Below are positions 25,938 to 35,288 of a DNA stretch of 64,000 nt, one piece after another. The notes under the pieces are model-generated. The model ran no database searches, was not told the DNA's origin, and worked only from the letters and a program-made list of their open reading frames with translations. The translations under genes and the position numbers were made by a program. Positions within the stretch are counted from its first letter, which is position 1. Each line of letters starts with the position of its first letter. The DNA comes from Ruminococcus flavefaciens (GTDB lineage Bacteria; Bacillota; Clostridia; Oscillospirales; Ruminococcaceae). The stretch is from assembly GCF_900143025.1 (NCBI RefSeq), contig NZ_FRCT01000001.1:407554-471553 (forward strand), given 5' to 3'.

Positions 25938-27167
25938 TCATGTTTGTTTCGGGCATACGACAGTTATGTTCATACAGCCCGAGGATATTTCGGCGAAAAT
26001 GCTTCCGCCCATAAGCTCCATAAGTCTGCGGCATATGTAAAGTCCGAGACCGCTGCCGTTCTGTGAACCTGCATTGGAGCCGCGCCAGAAGCTGTCGAAA
26101 ATGTGGGGCAGCTCTTTGTCGGGAAGGGTGCAGCCTGTATTTGTAACAGTAATAAGGCGGCAGTCCTCTTCGTCGGAGAAGCTTATGGAAATACTGTTTC
26201 CGTCACCGTATTTCATGGCGTTTTCGATTATATTCTGCAATACCTCTTCAAGTCTGTCAGCATCGCCGTGGAGCATACAATTGCTGTATTCGTCAATGCT
26301 GAAAGAAGTGCCTATGACGGACAGCTTATCGCTGTAATATTTTTCTATCTTGCTCATGACATCGCTCAGATAAAACTCGGAGCAGCGCACATCGAAGTCC
26401 ATAAATTCGCTGCTGAGATTAGCTGAAAGCTCATTGACTATTTTTTCTATCTCATTTGCCTTGTCGTTGATGCTTTCGGCTGCTTCAAGCTGCTTTTCGG
26501 GCGAGGAATATATACCCTTTGAAAGCGCCTTGGAATAGAGTTTTATGGCAGCAAGCGGCGTTTTGATATCGTGTGAAAGAGAAAGCAGGAAGGTCTTTTC
26601 ATTTTTTGCGTATTCCAGACTTTTCTGACGGGAGTGCTCAAGCTCCTGTCGCAGCATATCCATTCCCCATACGAATTTGCCGAAAAATCTGCTTTTGTGT
26701 TCTTTCAGAGGAATTACAAGATTTCGCTTTGATAGCTGTTCGGGCAGGGTGCTGAGTTCGTTGAAGGGCTTCAGCAGCTTTTTCTTTATGAACACGAATA
26801 CGGCAAGAATAATAAGCGTAAAGACGGCAAGAGCTATATCAACGGCAATGAGCATACGGTTGCTTTTCTTTTGTTTGTCAATGTATTCTATGCGGTACAG
26901 CTTGTTGTTTATTTCCTTTATGACGTACTCGTTATCGGAGCTGTAAAAGCTGCTGTCACCGCTGTATTCATATATGCCGAGTATGTTCGGATAATCGTCC
27001 GCACTTACCTGTCTGCCATTTTTGAGCTCCTGCTCTATGCGGTTCGTCTCGATCTTATAAAGCGGTACAGATGAAGTGTTCTGCCTGAGCAGGACTATAT
27101 TCATTATCAGAAAAAATACAGCCATAAGAGCAAGAAAAACAGCTATGATCTTGTTGAAGCTCTTCAT
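25938..27167 (-). CDS. Sensor histidine kinase
   Basis: The 409-residue kinase has membrane spans at about 7-27 and 105-127 around an outside sensor loop of about 75 residues. Then come a linker, the phosphoacceptor H199 in 'LSHDIKTPLAAIK', the N box with N316 in 'NIIENAMKY' and the G box 'GSGLGLYICRR' near 378. It belongs to the VanS/PhoR-like group by overall layout. It is the last of four minus-strand genes (permease, ATPase, response regulator, kinase) and starts one base after the response regulator stop. The operon order suggests it senses the ABC system's substrate or state. Confidence 0.92.
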   Translation of the reverse strand: MKSFNKIIAVFLALMAVFFLIMNIVLLRQNTSSVPLYKIETNRIEQELKNGRQVSADDYPNILGIYEYSGDSSFYSSDNEYVIKEINNKLYRIEYIDKQKKSNRMLIAVDIALAVFTLIILAVFVFIKKKLLKPFNELSTLPEQLSKRNLVIPLKEHKSRFFGKFVWGMDMLRQELEHSRQKSLEYAKNEKTFLLSLSHDIKTPLAAIKLYSKALSKGIYSSPEKQLEAAESINDKANEIEKIVNELSANLSSEFMDFDVRCSEFYLSDVMSKIEKYYSDKLSVIGTSFSIDEYSNCMLHGDADRLEEVLQNIIENAMKYGDGNSISISFSDEEDCRLITVTNTGCTLPDKELPHIFDSFWRGSNAGSQNGSGLGLYICRRLMELMGGSIFAEISSGCMNITVVCPKQT

Positions 27168-27168
27168 T

Positions 27169-27834
27169 TCAGCCCTCCCAGCGGTAGCCCTTGCCCCATA
27201 CGGTAAGGAGCTTCTGCGGGACTTTTGGGTCGTCTTCTATCTTCTGTCTGAGCCATTTTATATGTACTGTCAGCGTTTGCGGCTCTGATTCGCTGTCTGC
27301 ACCCCATATCCTGTTGAAGATGAAGTCCTTGTTGAGGGTCTGCCCCTTGTTTTCCATGAGGAGGTGAAGGAGCTCGAATTCCTTTGCTGTCATATTAAGC
27401 GGTAAACCGCCCTTTTTCGCAATACCTTCCGCAAGGTCAAGAGTGATATCCCCGTCAGTGAGCTTGTCTATGGCAAGTCTGCGCCTGAAAATTCCCTTTA
27501 TCTTGGCGATGAGTATGTCTATATCGTAAGGCTTTTCGATATAGTCGTCAGCTCCCAGCAGTATGCCGTTGAGCTTGTCCTCCTTGTCTGTCCTTGCGGT
27601 AAGGATAATTATAGGAGTATTGTCCTTTTCTCTTATACGCTTGCACACGGCAAAGCCGTCCATATCGGGAAGCATTATATCCAGCAGGACAAGCCTTGCC
27701 CCGTATTTTTCAAACAGGGACAAGGCTTTCTCAGCCGAAGGAGCTGTGCTTACCGTATAATCCTCACTGCGAAGAAAGTCGCACAGGAGACCGCAGAGCT
27801 CCTCATTATCTTCGACGATAAGTATATCTACCAT
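27169..27834 (-). CDS. OmpR/PhoB-family response regulator
   Basis: The 221-residue regulator has a receiver domain (1-115) with phosphoacceptor D52 in 'VLLDIMLPDMDG', acidic pocket 'VEDN' and K102 region 'EKPYD', followed by a winged-helix DNA-binding domain ('MTAKEFELLHLLMENKGQ', C-terminal 'TVWGKGYRWEG'). The start at 27834 sits one base after the ATPase stop codon. A longer in-frame version would overlap the ATPase gene by 100 bases and lacks a site. It pairs with the kinase that follows directly. Confidence 0.93.
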   Translation of the reverse strand: MVDILIVEDNEELCGLLCDFLRSEDYTVSTAPSAEKALSLFEKYGARLVLLDIMLPDMDGFAVCKRIREKDNTPIIILTARTDKEDKLNGILLGADDYIEKPYDIDILIAKIKGIFRRRLAIDKLTDGDITLDLAEGIAKKGGLPLNMTAKEFELLHLLMENKGQTLNKDFIFNRIWGADSESEPQTLTVHIKWLRQKIEDDPKVPQKLLTVWGKGYRWEG

Positions 27835-27835
27835 T

Positions 27836-28597
27836 TTACCAACCCATTTCCTGAAGCCAGTTATTAAGGCCGCGTTCACGCTCATGCAGTGAAAGCTCTT
27901 TATTGATATTATACTCTCCCTTGATGTTTCCGTCAACTATAAAAAGTACCCTTGAGCATTTTGCGGCTACTTTTGCATCGTGGGTAACGAGCATTATGGT
28001 AGTACCATTGTCGTTGAGCTTTGTAAGCTCGTTCATGACCTCATCCGAGGCTGTGCGGTTGAGAGCGCCTGTGGGCTCGTCGGCAAATATCATATCGGGA
28101 TCATTTATCATGCTGCGGCATATGCAGGCTCTTTGCAGCTGACCGCCCGAGACCTCGTTGATATCGTTGTCGCCTATCTCGCTTATGCCCAGCTTGTGCA
28201 TGAGCTCCTTGCCGCGCTTTGTGATATCCCTGCGGTTTTCCTTTTTCTTTTTCGACTTGACGGCAGGGAGAATAATGTTGTCGATGATAGAGAGATTTTT
28301 CATCATGTACATCTGCTGGAAGATAAATCCCATATCATCAAGGCGCATTTCTGCAAGAGCGTTTTCGTTCATGTCGGAAAGGTCCTTGCCGCAGAAGCTT
28401 ACATTTCCTGCTGTCATCTTGTCCATGCCCGATACAGTGTACAGCAGAGTGGATTTTCCCGAGCCCGAGGGACCCATGACAGCTACCATTTCCCCCTTAT
28501 CAATATGGAAGCTGACGTTTCTCAGAACGTTGTTCTGTCTTTTGTTTATGATGTAGGTCTTGCAAAGGTCCTTTACATCAAGAATAGTTGTATTCAT
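27836..28597 (-). CDS. ABC transporter ATPase, MacB/LolD type
   Basis: The 253-residue ATPase has Walker A 'GPSGSGKST', signature 'VSGGQLQRA', Walker B 'MIFADEPTGALN' and the H-loop 'MLVTHD'. This set is typical of the LolD/MacB/BceA family that works with FtsX-like permeases by mechanotransmission rather than classical transport. The permease gene lies 16 bases upstream and the regulator starts right after, all on one transcript. Family members handle peptide antibiotics or lipoproteins; the actual substrate is not evident. Confidence 0.92.
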   Translation of the reverse strand: MNTTILDVKDLCKTYIINKRQNNVLRNVSFHIDKGEMVAVMGPSGSGKSTLLYTVSGMDKMTAGNVSFCGKDLSDMNENALAEMRLDDMGFIFQQMYMMKNLSIIDNIILPAVKSKKKKENRRDITKRGKELMHKLGISEIGDNDINEVSGGQLQRACICRSMINDPDMIFADEPTGALNRTASDEVMNELTKLNDNGTTIMLVTHDAKVAAKCSRVLFIVDGNIKGEYNINKELSLHERERGLNNWLQEMGW

Positions 28598-28613
28598 AAC
28601 TCATATCTCCTTT

Positions 28614-30983
28614 TTATTCGATATCGGAAGTGTCCGAAGCCTTTATTTTTTTCATGTAGAGCGCTGTCAGGAAAGCACCTGTTATTGTAGCTGTGATGAC
28701 TACGAGAGGATATACGGCGTATATCTCAACGGGTCTGATGTTGTAATCGACGCCGTTCAGAGCTCCTAATATGCTGAATACAGGGTCGATGCAAAGCTTT
28801 GTCACAGGCAGGCAAAGTGCAGCTGCGATAACAGAAGCGGTAATTGCCACTACAACAAAACGGAGCGTGTGCTGAGCGATAACGGAGCCTGTCTTGAAGC
28901 CCATAGCCTTCATAAGAGCTATTTCCGGTTTTTCCTTTGAGATGATCGAGCGTTCTATAAGTACGGATATCATTATGATGATTATTGCGGTTATTATGAG
29001 CACCATCAGCTTTACGCCGCCTATGGTATCCTTTACAGAGTCGCCTATGCAATCTGCAACAAAGCCGTCTGCATCATCTATATACTTTGAATCGAAGATA
29101 TCCTTCATCTTTTCTATGCGCTTTTCAGTTTCTTCTGTGTCAGGGTGATCGTCGAAGTCGATCTGGAATCCCAGTACATTTGACAGGAGTTTGTCAGGAA
29201 TTTCAACACTTTCGTGAAATCTTCCTGTTTCACCAAGCTGTACAAGGCTGTTGAACAGTGCCGAAACTATATATTCGTCGGTCTTGCCGTCGAGAGTGAT
29301 ATTGACCTTGTCGCCAACGCCTACATCAAGTTTGTCTGCAAGTATCTTTGTGAGAGCAACCTCGTTTGCATACTTCGGACCGTAGCCCTCGGTGTATTCA
29401 TATTCGGAAGCCTTTGTGTCTGCACAGTACATGAATGCGGAAGTAGCTTTTTTGTCGTTTGATTCAATAAGCGGGAATACGATAGCTTCTGAATGTACCT
29501 TGCCGGGCATACCGTTTTCATCAAGCTTCTGTTCTATTTCGGAGCGTATTTCGTTGTAGGTAGTCTCTCCGCCGATAAGGCTGGATATCATCTTTGTGTC
29601 TGTGATGTATGCATCGCTCTTTGTAGCACACATTTTCGGCAGGAGCTTTTCGCTTGCAAGGGTATTTGCAGTGTTTGCTAGTCCCATTATAAGGAGCAGG
29701 CATACACTGAAAATAACTGTCATTATACCGAACTGCTTAGGGCTGCTGAAAACATCGTTCACAGCAAGGAAGCCTGTTGTGCCAAGCTTGCTCTTTCCAA
29801 GATGAAGGAAGCCCTTTTTCTTGAATCTTTCGCCTGTCTGACCGCTTCTTACTGCGTCGATAGGGGAGAGCTTCTTTATCTTGCGTGTACAGCTCCAGCA
29901 GAAGAGAAGTATCACGGCAATTACTGCAAGGCTGCAAATTATGTTGATTATCAGAGCGTTGTCGTTTTCGAGCACCATGTTTTCGCTTACGCTCTGTATG
30001 AGGGCGTTTCCGAAAGGAATACTGATTGCAAATCCGATAACTGCTCCGATAATTGCTATGCCCAGATATTTCACAAGGTAAAGTCCGCGGACGGAATTAT
30101 TTCTCAGTCCGAGAGCCTTCATAACGCCTATTTCGCGGAAGTCCTCGTTGATAGTGAAGCTTATGGTAAATCTGAGTGTTACGAACGAAACAAGTATGAG
30201 GCATATACTTACTATGAGGAGAAGTCCTGCAACGACGCTGTTCATTATGTACGATGTTCTTATCAGGTTTATGTCCTTGTTGAAGGGGACGTTGGGCAGG
30301 TCTGAAAGGTCGGAGGCGAGCTCCTTCTGATCGTAGCCGTTGATGTAAAATATCTGAGCAGAGTTGTTTTCAACAGCTTTTTCGTCTGCGGTGAACTTTT
30401 CATAATCCTTGTTGTTGATTATTATACGGGAATTTCCCATCATATCAGAGCCGAGGAAAGCGTCCTTTGCGATGCCTGCATATGAGAAGGTCTGCTCGGT
30501 ATCGCCTATTTTTAAACTTATCTTTTCGCCGATCTCAAGGTCTATTTTTGATAATATAAGTCCTGTAAGATATGCTGTGCCCTCTTTAACTTCCGTAATT
30601 ACTTCGTTGTTCTTGTCGAAGTAGTTTATCTTGGCATTGTCAATGGAAAGAGCAAGTAAGATGCCTGACTGTTCCGCAAGCTTTTTGCCGTTGCGTGTCA
30701 GGCACTTGTCGTCAAAGAAAAGCTGATCCTCTCTGCGGAAGTCCTTAACGCTTGATTTTTTTGCTATCAGGTCATTTATCTCGTCACCGTTATTGCTGGT
30801 ATTGATGACGAAGTGATCGCTGAGATCTGCTTTTTCAAAGTAGTTGTCAAGACCGTTTATTACTGTGGAGATGTTGTTGACACTGCTGGAGGCAAACATG
30901 GTCGCAAGTATCACGAACAGCAGTAATATGATGTTCATGGTCTTTTTTCGTTTAAGATCCTTTTTGAGCATTCTCAGATACAT
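28614..30983 (-). CDS. FtsX-like ABC permease with two FtsX domains
   Basis: The 789-residue permease starts with one span (about 16-36), an outside domain (about 40-240), an FtsX core of three spans (about 245-365), another span (about 418-438), a second outside domain (about 440-660) and a second FtsX core to about 780. 'REIGVMKALGLRNNSVRG' is the cytoplasmic coupling motif of the first core and 'PEIALMKAMGFKTGSV' of the second. The ATG at 30983 has GGGAGG ahead of it, while an earlier in-frame ATG at 31076 has none. It is first in the operon with its ATPase and a two-component pair. Confidence 0.9.
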   Translation of the reverse strand: MYLRMLKKDLKRKKTMNIILLLFVILATMFASSSVNNISTVINGLDNYFEKADLSDHFVINTSNNGDEINDLIAKKSSVKDFRREDQLFFDDKCLTRNGKKLAEQSGILLALSIDNAKINYFDKNNEVITEVKEGTAYLTGLILSKIDLEIGEKISLKIGDTEQTFSYAGIAKDAFLGSDMMGNSRIIINNKDYEKFTADEKAVENNSAQIFYINGYDQKELASDLSDLPNVPFNKDINLIRTSYIMNSVVAGLLLIVSICLILVSFVTLRFTISFTINEDFREIGVMKALGLRNNSVRGLYLVKYLGIAIIGAVIGFAISIPFGNALIQSVSENMVLENDNALIINIICSLAVIAVILLFCWSCTRKIKKLSPIDAVRSGQTGERFKKKGFLHLGKSKLGTTGFLAVNDVFSSPKQFGIMTVIFSVCLLLIMGLANTANTLASEKLLPKMCATKSDAYITDTKMISSLIGGETTYNEIRSEIEQKLDENGMPGKVHSEAIVFPLIESNDKKATSAFMYCADTKASEYEYTEGYGPKYANEVALTKILADKLDVGVGDKVNITLDGKTDEYIVSALFNSLVQLGETGRFHESVEIPDKLLSNVLGFQIDFDDHPDTEETEKRIEKMKDIFDSKYIDDADGFVADCIGDSVKDTIGGVKLMVLIITAIIIIMISVLIERSIISKEKPEIALMKAMGFKTGSVIAQHTLRFVVVAITASVIAAALCLPVTKLCIDPVFSILGALNGVDYNIRPVEIYAVYPLVVITATITGAFLTALYMKKIKASDTSDIE

Positions 30984-31169
30984 ATTGATCCCTCCCTTTC
31001 TGTGATTATATATTAGCATGGGAATTATTAAATAATCCTTAAATGTCTTTTCAGGCGGAAAATACATCATTTCCATATAATGATTGTAACATTATTATTT
31101 AATAAATTCAAGTGGAGTTTTTATTGCGGGAGCAATACTTTATGAATATGTAAACAATGGCTGAAATGC

Positions 31170-31198
31170 TTGATTTCATGGTAAAACCATGTTATAAT
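31170..31198 (+). promoter_or_regulatory. Promoter with internal palindrome
   Basis: TTGATT at 31170-31175, a 17-base spacer and TATAAT at 31193-31198 precede the dockerin gene. A perfect palindrome, CATGGT-AAA-ACCATG (31177-31191), fills the spacer and could be an operator. Confidence 0.6.
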
Positions 31199-31249
31199 GT
31201 GGTCGAGCAGAGGTATTTCTGCAAATTCTGAGAATGGCAGGTGAACACA

Positions 31250-33820
31250 ATGAAATTGAAAAAGCTTACAGCTGCATTTACGGCAGCGACAGCAGCAGTT
31301 ATCCCGTTTTATTCAGGCAATTCATCATTATTATCGCTTTCAAATGTGTCTGCGGAGGAACAGGCTTCGGTGAGTCCCGACTGGATACCCACCAGCTTTG
31401 AGGAGGCTCTGGAATTTCGCAATACATACGGAGCAACTCACATAGGCTCAGCCAATGACTCTGATATCGTGTGCCTTGTTTTTCAGGAGAAAGCTCCCGA
31501 TACAAAGAAATACGAGATAGTTAATACTGATGCACTGCCTACGACATACTATCATAAGGTATTCAAGGACGAAGAAACGAACACAGCCTATGATGTCTAT
31601 GCCTTCAAGAAGGCTGTGACAGGTGTCCCGGATTTTGATATAAAATTGCTCTGCGATAAGGAAGTACAGCAGGTCTATCATTTTACAAGCTCGGGAACTC
31701 AGATAATAGAGAACGATATCTACAGCTGGCTTCCGGACTGCATAACGGAGTATGAGGCTTATATCAAGGAAAACGGCAGAGTATCCGCGAGAGATGATCT
31801 CGTTGTGTTCGGGCTTGAATATGCTGCGGGAACAAGGTACAAATGGACAGAGGCAGATAAGAGCTATACCTCAAATCTCAAGCATTATGACACGGTGGAT
31901 TGCAGCTTTGAAACTGCTGAACTGCTTGACGGCGGCAGTATACACAGGCTGGAGGTGTATAAGGCTGTAAAGGATGGAAATGCAAAGATAACCTATAATT
32001 TCGGCATTATTCCCGATGAGGGAGAAAGTCCTGCCGAACAGACTCTTATCGCCGATTGTACCGTAACTGATAACGCACAGAAGGTCACTCTTGATGAGTC
32101 TTATATACAAGATGCAATATTTAAGAAAGCATCGTACAGCTTATATGGTACCGACCTGACTGTTTCGTCATATGATATCTATGATAAATTTGCAGAGTCG
32201 AAGTCGGCTGTTATCAATTCACAGGACGAGCTGAAAAAATTCCTTTCAACATATCTTAAAGAAGCTGCGATAAAGAATTTTATATCCGTATACGATGAAA
32301 GCTTCTTCAAGGATAATGTACTGATGCTGAATACCTACCTTGACCCCTACCGCGGACGTGTGTTCAAGCATGGATTAAAGGGAGTTCAGTATAAGGACGG
32401 TAAGTTGGTAATAGGCTATACGTCCATAGTCAGTGCAAATCTTATGAGGACCTCTTACTTTGATATATTGCAGTTAATTGTTCCGAGGAGCGAGTATAAA
32501 AAATCCGAGGTCGTATGGCAGAACGAGGAAAAGCTTGAATATGACCTTAAACGTATCAGTATTATTGACGAGGATACAGGGGAGTATATAGAAATTCCCT
32601 ACGGAACTGCGCTTGATCTGTTCGGCAATGACATGAAGTATATCGAGGGCAGCAATCCGTATTTCAAGGAAGTATTAACTGATGACGGGCATGATATCGA
32701 ACTGAATGAGAAGTATCTCCCTTACGGCTATGAGCTTTCAAAAACTTCACCGAAGGAGATAAAGGAATACGGAAACAATAACGCTGATATAGTATTCAGA
32801 GTGAAGAAAAAAGGACCTGTTTATGTTAAATTTGCAATAGATAGGGTATCGACTCTTACCTCGAATATCTTCAAGAATGTGCCGCAGCAGGGTTTCAAGC
32901 CTGTGGTGGCAGAGTCCGAGGAGGAGCTTGACAAGGCACTTTCCGCCTGCTTTACAGATGAGTTTAAGAAGAAGTATTTTTATGAATATGATTATGAATT
33001 CTTCAAGAAAAATGTGCTCATTCTCAACTTTATGGTAGAGTCTACTTCTCCGAGAACTATCGGGTTCGGTGATGTTGAATTCTCAAAGGATACTATCTCC
33101 GTATACTATACGATGCCTTCGACCGACTTCGGCGTATGCAACACGGATTATCTCTGTATAATGCAGGTGGCTGTTCCTAAGAGCGGCTATGAGGGACAGA
33201 AGGCAGAGTGGAAGTGCATGGGCGATGCAAACGGCGATGGTGAATTCGGCATAGCTGACCTTGTTAACATGCAGAAATGGCTTGCTTCATCGCCTGACGC
33301 AAAGCTTTCTGACCTTAAAGCTGTTGATTACTGCAATGACGGCGAAATTGATATCTTTGACCTTGTAGCTATGAGAAAGAAGCTTATAGAAGTGCATCAG
33401 CTTGATGCGCCTGTAACATACGGCATTGAAGCACAGTATGTACGCACAGACGGATATATAAGCGGTGCAAAATATCCTCAGACCAAGCTTATCACAAGTG
33501 CCGAGGAGCTGAAAAGCTATATCGAGGCAAATAAGGATAAGTATAATATGAAGTCGGAGGAGTTTAATGATGCTGTCGAAAAATACAGCAGCAAATGGTT
33601 CGATTCCAATAAGCTTATGATAGTTGTGCTGGAGGAGGGAAGCGGCTCTGTGCGTCACGGAGTTACTGAGGTAACAAATAAATCTGTGACTATCAACCGT
33701 ACAGTTCCTCAGGTTGGAACTGCCGATATGGCTGAATGGCATATCTTTATAGAGTATCCCGGAACTGCAAATATAAGCGATAAATTCAGCGTTAAGTTCT
33801 ATAATACGCTTCTGGACTGA
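31250..33820 (+). CDS. Secreted dockerin protein with three PrcB-like repeat domains
   Basis: The 856-residue protein has a signal peptide (1-34), a unique N-terminal region (about 40-310), a repeated domain of about 110 residues at about 325-420 and 560-650, a dockerin (about 655-718, 'DANGDGEFGIAD' and 'DYCNDGEIDIFD') and a third repeat after the dockerin (about 735-850). Each repeat has the pattern S-x-x-EL near its start, 'YDE(S/Y)FF(K)xNVL' and a late 'P..x.TxD.x.W.I/V' strand. This resembles the PrcB C-terminal domain, a small beta domain of protease-complex proteins; that link is tentative. No catalytic residues are seen. The ATG at 31250 has AGGTG six bases ahead; a GTG nine bases earlier is less likely. 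Confidence 0.75.
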   Translation: MKLKKLTAAFTAATAAVIPFYSGNSSLLSLSNVSAEEQASVSPDWIPTSFEEALEFRNTYGATHIGSANDSDIVCLVFQEKAPDTKKYEIVNTDALPTTYYHKVFKDEETNTAYDVYAFKKAVTGVPDFDIKLLCDKEVQQVYHFTSSGTQIIENDIYSWLPDCITEYEAYIKENGRVSARDDLVVFGLEYAAGTRYKWTEADKSYTSNLKHYDTVDCSFETAELLDGGSIHRLEVYKAVKDGNAKITYNFGIIPDEGESPAEQTLIADCTVTDNAQKVTLDESYIQDAIFKKASYSLYGTDLTVSSYDIYDKFAESKSAVINSQDELKKFLSTYLKEAAIKNFISVYDESFFKDNVLMLNTYLDPYRGRVFKHGLKGVQYKDGKLVIGYTSIVSANLMRTSYFDILQLIVPRSEYKKSEVVWQNEEKLEYDLKRISIIDEDTGEYIEIPYGTALDLFGNDMKYIEGSNPYFKEVLTDDGHDIELNEKYLPYGYELSKTSPKEIKEYGNNNADIVFRVKKKGPVYVKFAIDRVSTLTSNIFKNVPQQGFKPVVAESEEELDKALSACFTDEFKKKYFYEYDYEFFKKNVLILNFMVESTSPRTIGFGDVEFSKDTISVYYTMPSTDFGVCNTDYLCIMQVAVPKSGYEGQKAEWKCMGDANGDGEFGIADLVNMQKWLASSPDAKLSDLKAVDYCNDGEIDIFDLVAMRKKLIEVHQLDAPVTYGIEAQYVRTDGYISGAKYPQTKLITSAEELKSYIEANKDKYNMKSEEFNDAVEKYSSKWFDSNKLMIVVLEEGSGSVRHGVTEVTNKSVTINRTVPQVGTADMAEWHIFIEYPGTANISDKFSVKFYNTLLD

Positions 33821-33876
33821 TAATATTAATAAATATAGTCGATTATTGCGAAAAAATATATTTTTGTGTATACTTC

Positions 33877-33906
33877 TTGACAGGAATGTGATAAATATGG
33901 TAAAAT
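33877..33906 (+). promoter_or_regulatory. Promoter of zinc-ribbon gene
   Basis: TTGACA at 33877-33882, an 18-base spacer and TAAAAT at 33901-33906 precede the next gene, which has a TTAGGAGG site. Confidence 0.65.
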
Positions 33907-33938
33907 GAGTTATATTGATCTTTTAGGAGGTATTATTT

Positions 33939-34604
33939 ATGTTTTGCAAACATTGTGGGTCTCAGATCCCCGACGGTTCTGAAAAATGTCCGTCATGCGG
34001 AGGCAGTCTGACAGGTTCGGCAGCCTCACCGGCATCGTTCAATTCCGCTAACAGCACTTCTGTGAAGGAGCTTGCAGACAATTTCACAAACATTGCTGCC
34101 GAAAGGACAGCAGGTCTGCCGCTCGGACTCATTGCAAAGGTTTGTATACTTATTGCATTGGTGACATTCTTCCTGCCTTTCATTTCGGTATCATGCAAGG
34201 ATAACGAGTATGCAAGCAAGATGGAGGAAAAAAGCTATTCGGGATTTACACTTATGCTGGACCTTGAGGATGATGACGATGAATCTTTAGATAGTCTGGA
34301 AAGTGATCCTAAGCCCAATATCTTTCTTATCCTTGCTTTTGCAGGCGGAGTTGCAACAGCTGTATTCATCTTCTACAAGAAGAAGTACAAGCTTGCTGCT
34401 ATGATAAGCGGTGCTTCAGCCATTGCACTTATCCTGTTCAGAATGACATTCTTCAGCTACTATGATTTCCCGTCCGAATCAAAGAAATATATAGATATTG
34501 ATACGAAATTCGGATTGCTGTTATGTATCCTGATGATGCTGACAACTGCCGCGGCGTGCTTCTTAGAGGATAAAAACTCCCAAAGCGGCTCGTCAACACT
34601 ATAA
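33939..34604 (+). CDS. Zinc-ribbon membrane protein
   Basis: The 221-residue protein begins with a zinc ribbon ('FCKHCGSQIPDGSEKCPSCGG', Cys 3, 6, 17 and 20), then a Ser-rich linker and four membrane spans (about 67-90, 128-146, 150-170 and 190-208). A stretch of acidic residues ('DLEDDDDESLDSLESD') lies between spans one and two. Such zinc-ribbon membrane proteins are widespread in Firmicutes and have no assigned role. It has its own promoter and terminator. Confidence 0.75.
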   Translation: MFCKHCGSQIPDGSEKCPSCGGSLTGSAASPASFNSANSTSVKELADNFTNIAAERTAGLPLGLIAKVCILIALVTFFLPFISVSCKDNEYASKMEEKSYSGFTLMLDLEDDDDESLDSLESDPKPNIFLILAFAGGVATAVFIFYKKKYKLAAMISGASAIALILFRMTFFSYYDFPSESKKYIDIDTKFGLLLCILMMLTTAAACFLEDKNSQSGSSTL

Positions 34605-34621
34605 ATGATTAATGAAAATAA

Positions 34622-34652
34622 GCCGCAGTACCTTAGGTACTGCGGCGTTTTT
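34622..34652 (+). terminator. Rho-independent terminator
   Basis: GCCGCAGTACC and GGTACTGCGGC pair around TTA, followed by GTTTTTT. Confidence 0.9.
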
Positions 34653-34763
34653 TATGTTTACTTCGGAAATCCGTCAACGGATATTAACAATCCTGTTAAG
34701 CACAGTTGCATTGGCTATTTATAGACGTTTGTGGGGATAGGCTCCTGTGGGCTCTCAAATACG

Positions 34764-35011
34764 ATGTTTCATGTTAGTGCTGAAAAATATATAGTCCACG
34801 CAGCTGCTCTTACTGCTTTTCACTTCCTTATGATACTTCCTGCCGTACTTTTTCTGATAATACTTATGTTATTCTCGGTCAGGTACCTGACGGTGTAATA
34901 AAGGAATTTACCGTGACGGCAGACCGGACGTTTTCTCAGCAGGTTCCGTCACCGCTCATCGACTATGATGGGCATTATCTATGTACTGTTGCTGTACCCG
35001 TGCCGATGTAG
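34764..35011 (+). pseudogene. Possible decayed gene fragment
   Basis: The 684-base gap before 35289 has no intact gene. One frame (from 34764) gives a hydrophobic stretch ending at a stop near 34899. A second frame gives 48 protein-like codons from 34865 to the stop at 35009 ('LGQVPDGVIKEFTVTADRTF'). They could be two pieces of one frameshifted membrane-anchored protein. The family is not recognised and this call is weak. Confidence 0.25.
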
Positions 35012-35288
35012 TTTATTTTGTAATGCCCCCATTGAATGGCTGTTCATATTATTCCTGTACACATTTGACGCTCCCCACGAAAACCGAATTGCCGTTCAGT
35101 ATTCGGATTACTATAAAAATGAACTTCATACAATAAAACAGGTTTCACATATCTCTCACAATTTGAAAGTCAAGATTCCACATTTCAGAATGATAATTCC
35201 ACTTTCGTTCCATTTTATCTTCAAATACCTGCGATATAATACAATCATAGAAACAAACACAACTCTCCCGACGAAAGGAAGTATCATT

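Noticed and set aside
34965..35288. A 108-residue N-terminal extension of the beta-helix lipoprotein
   Set aside because: The lipoprotein signal and ribosome binding site at 35289 show that translation starts there. The upstream frame has no start signal and is not protein-like.
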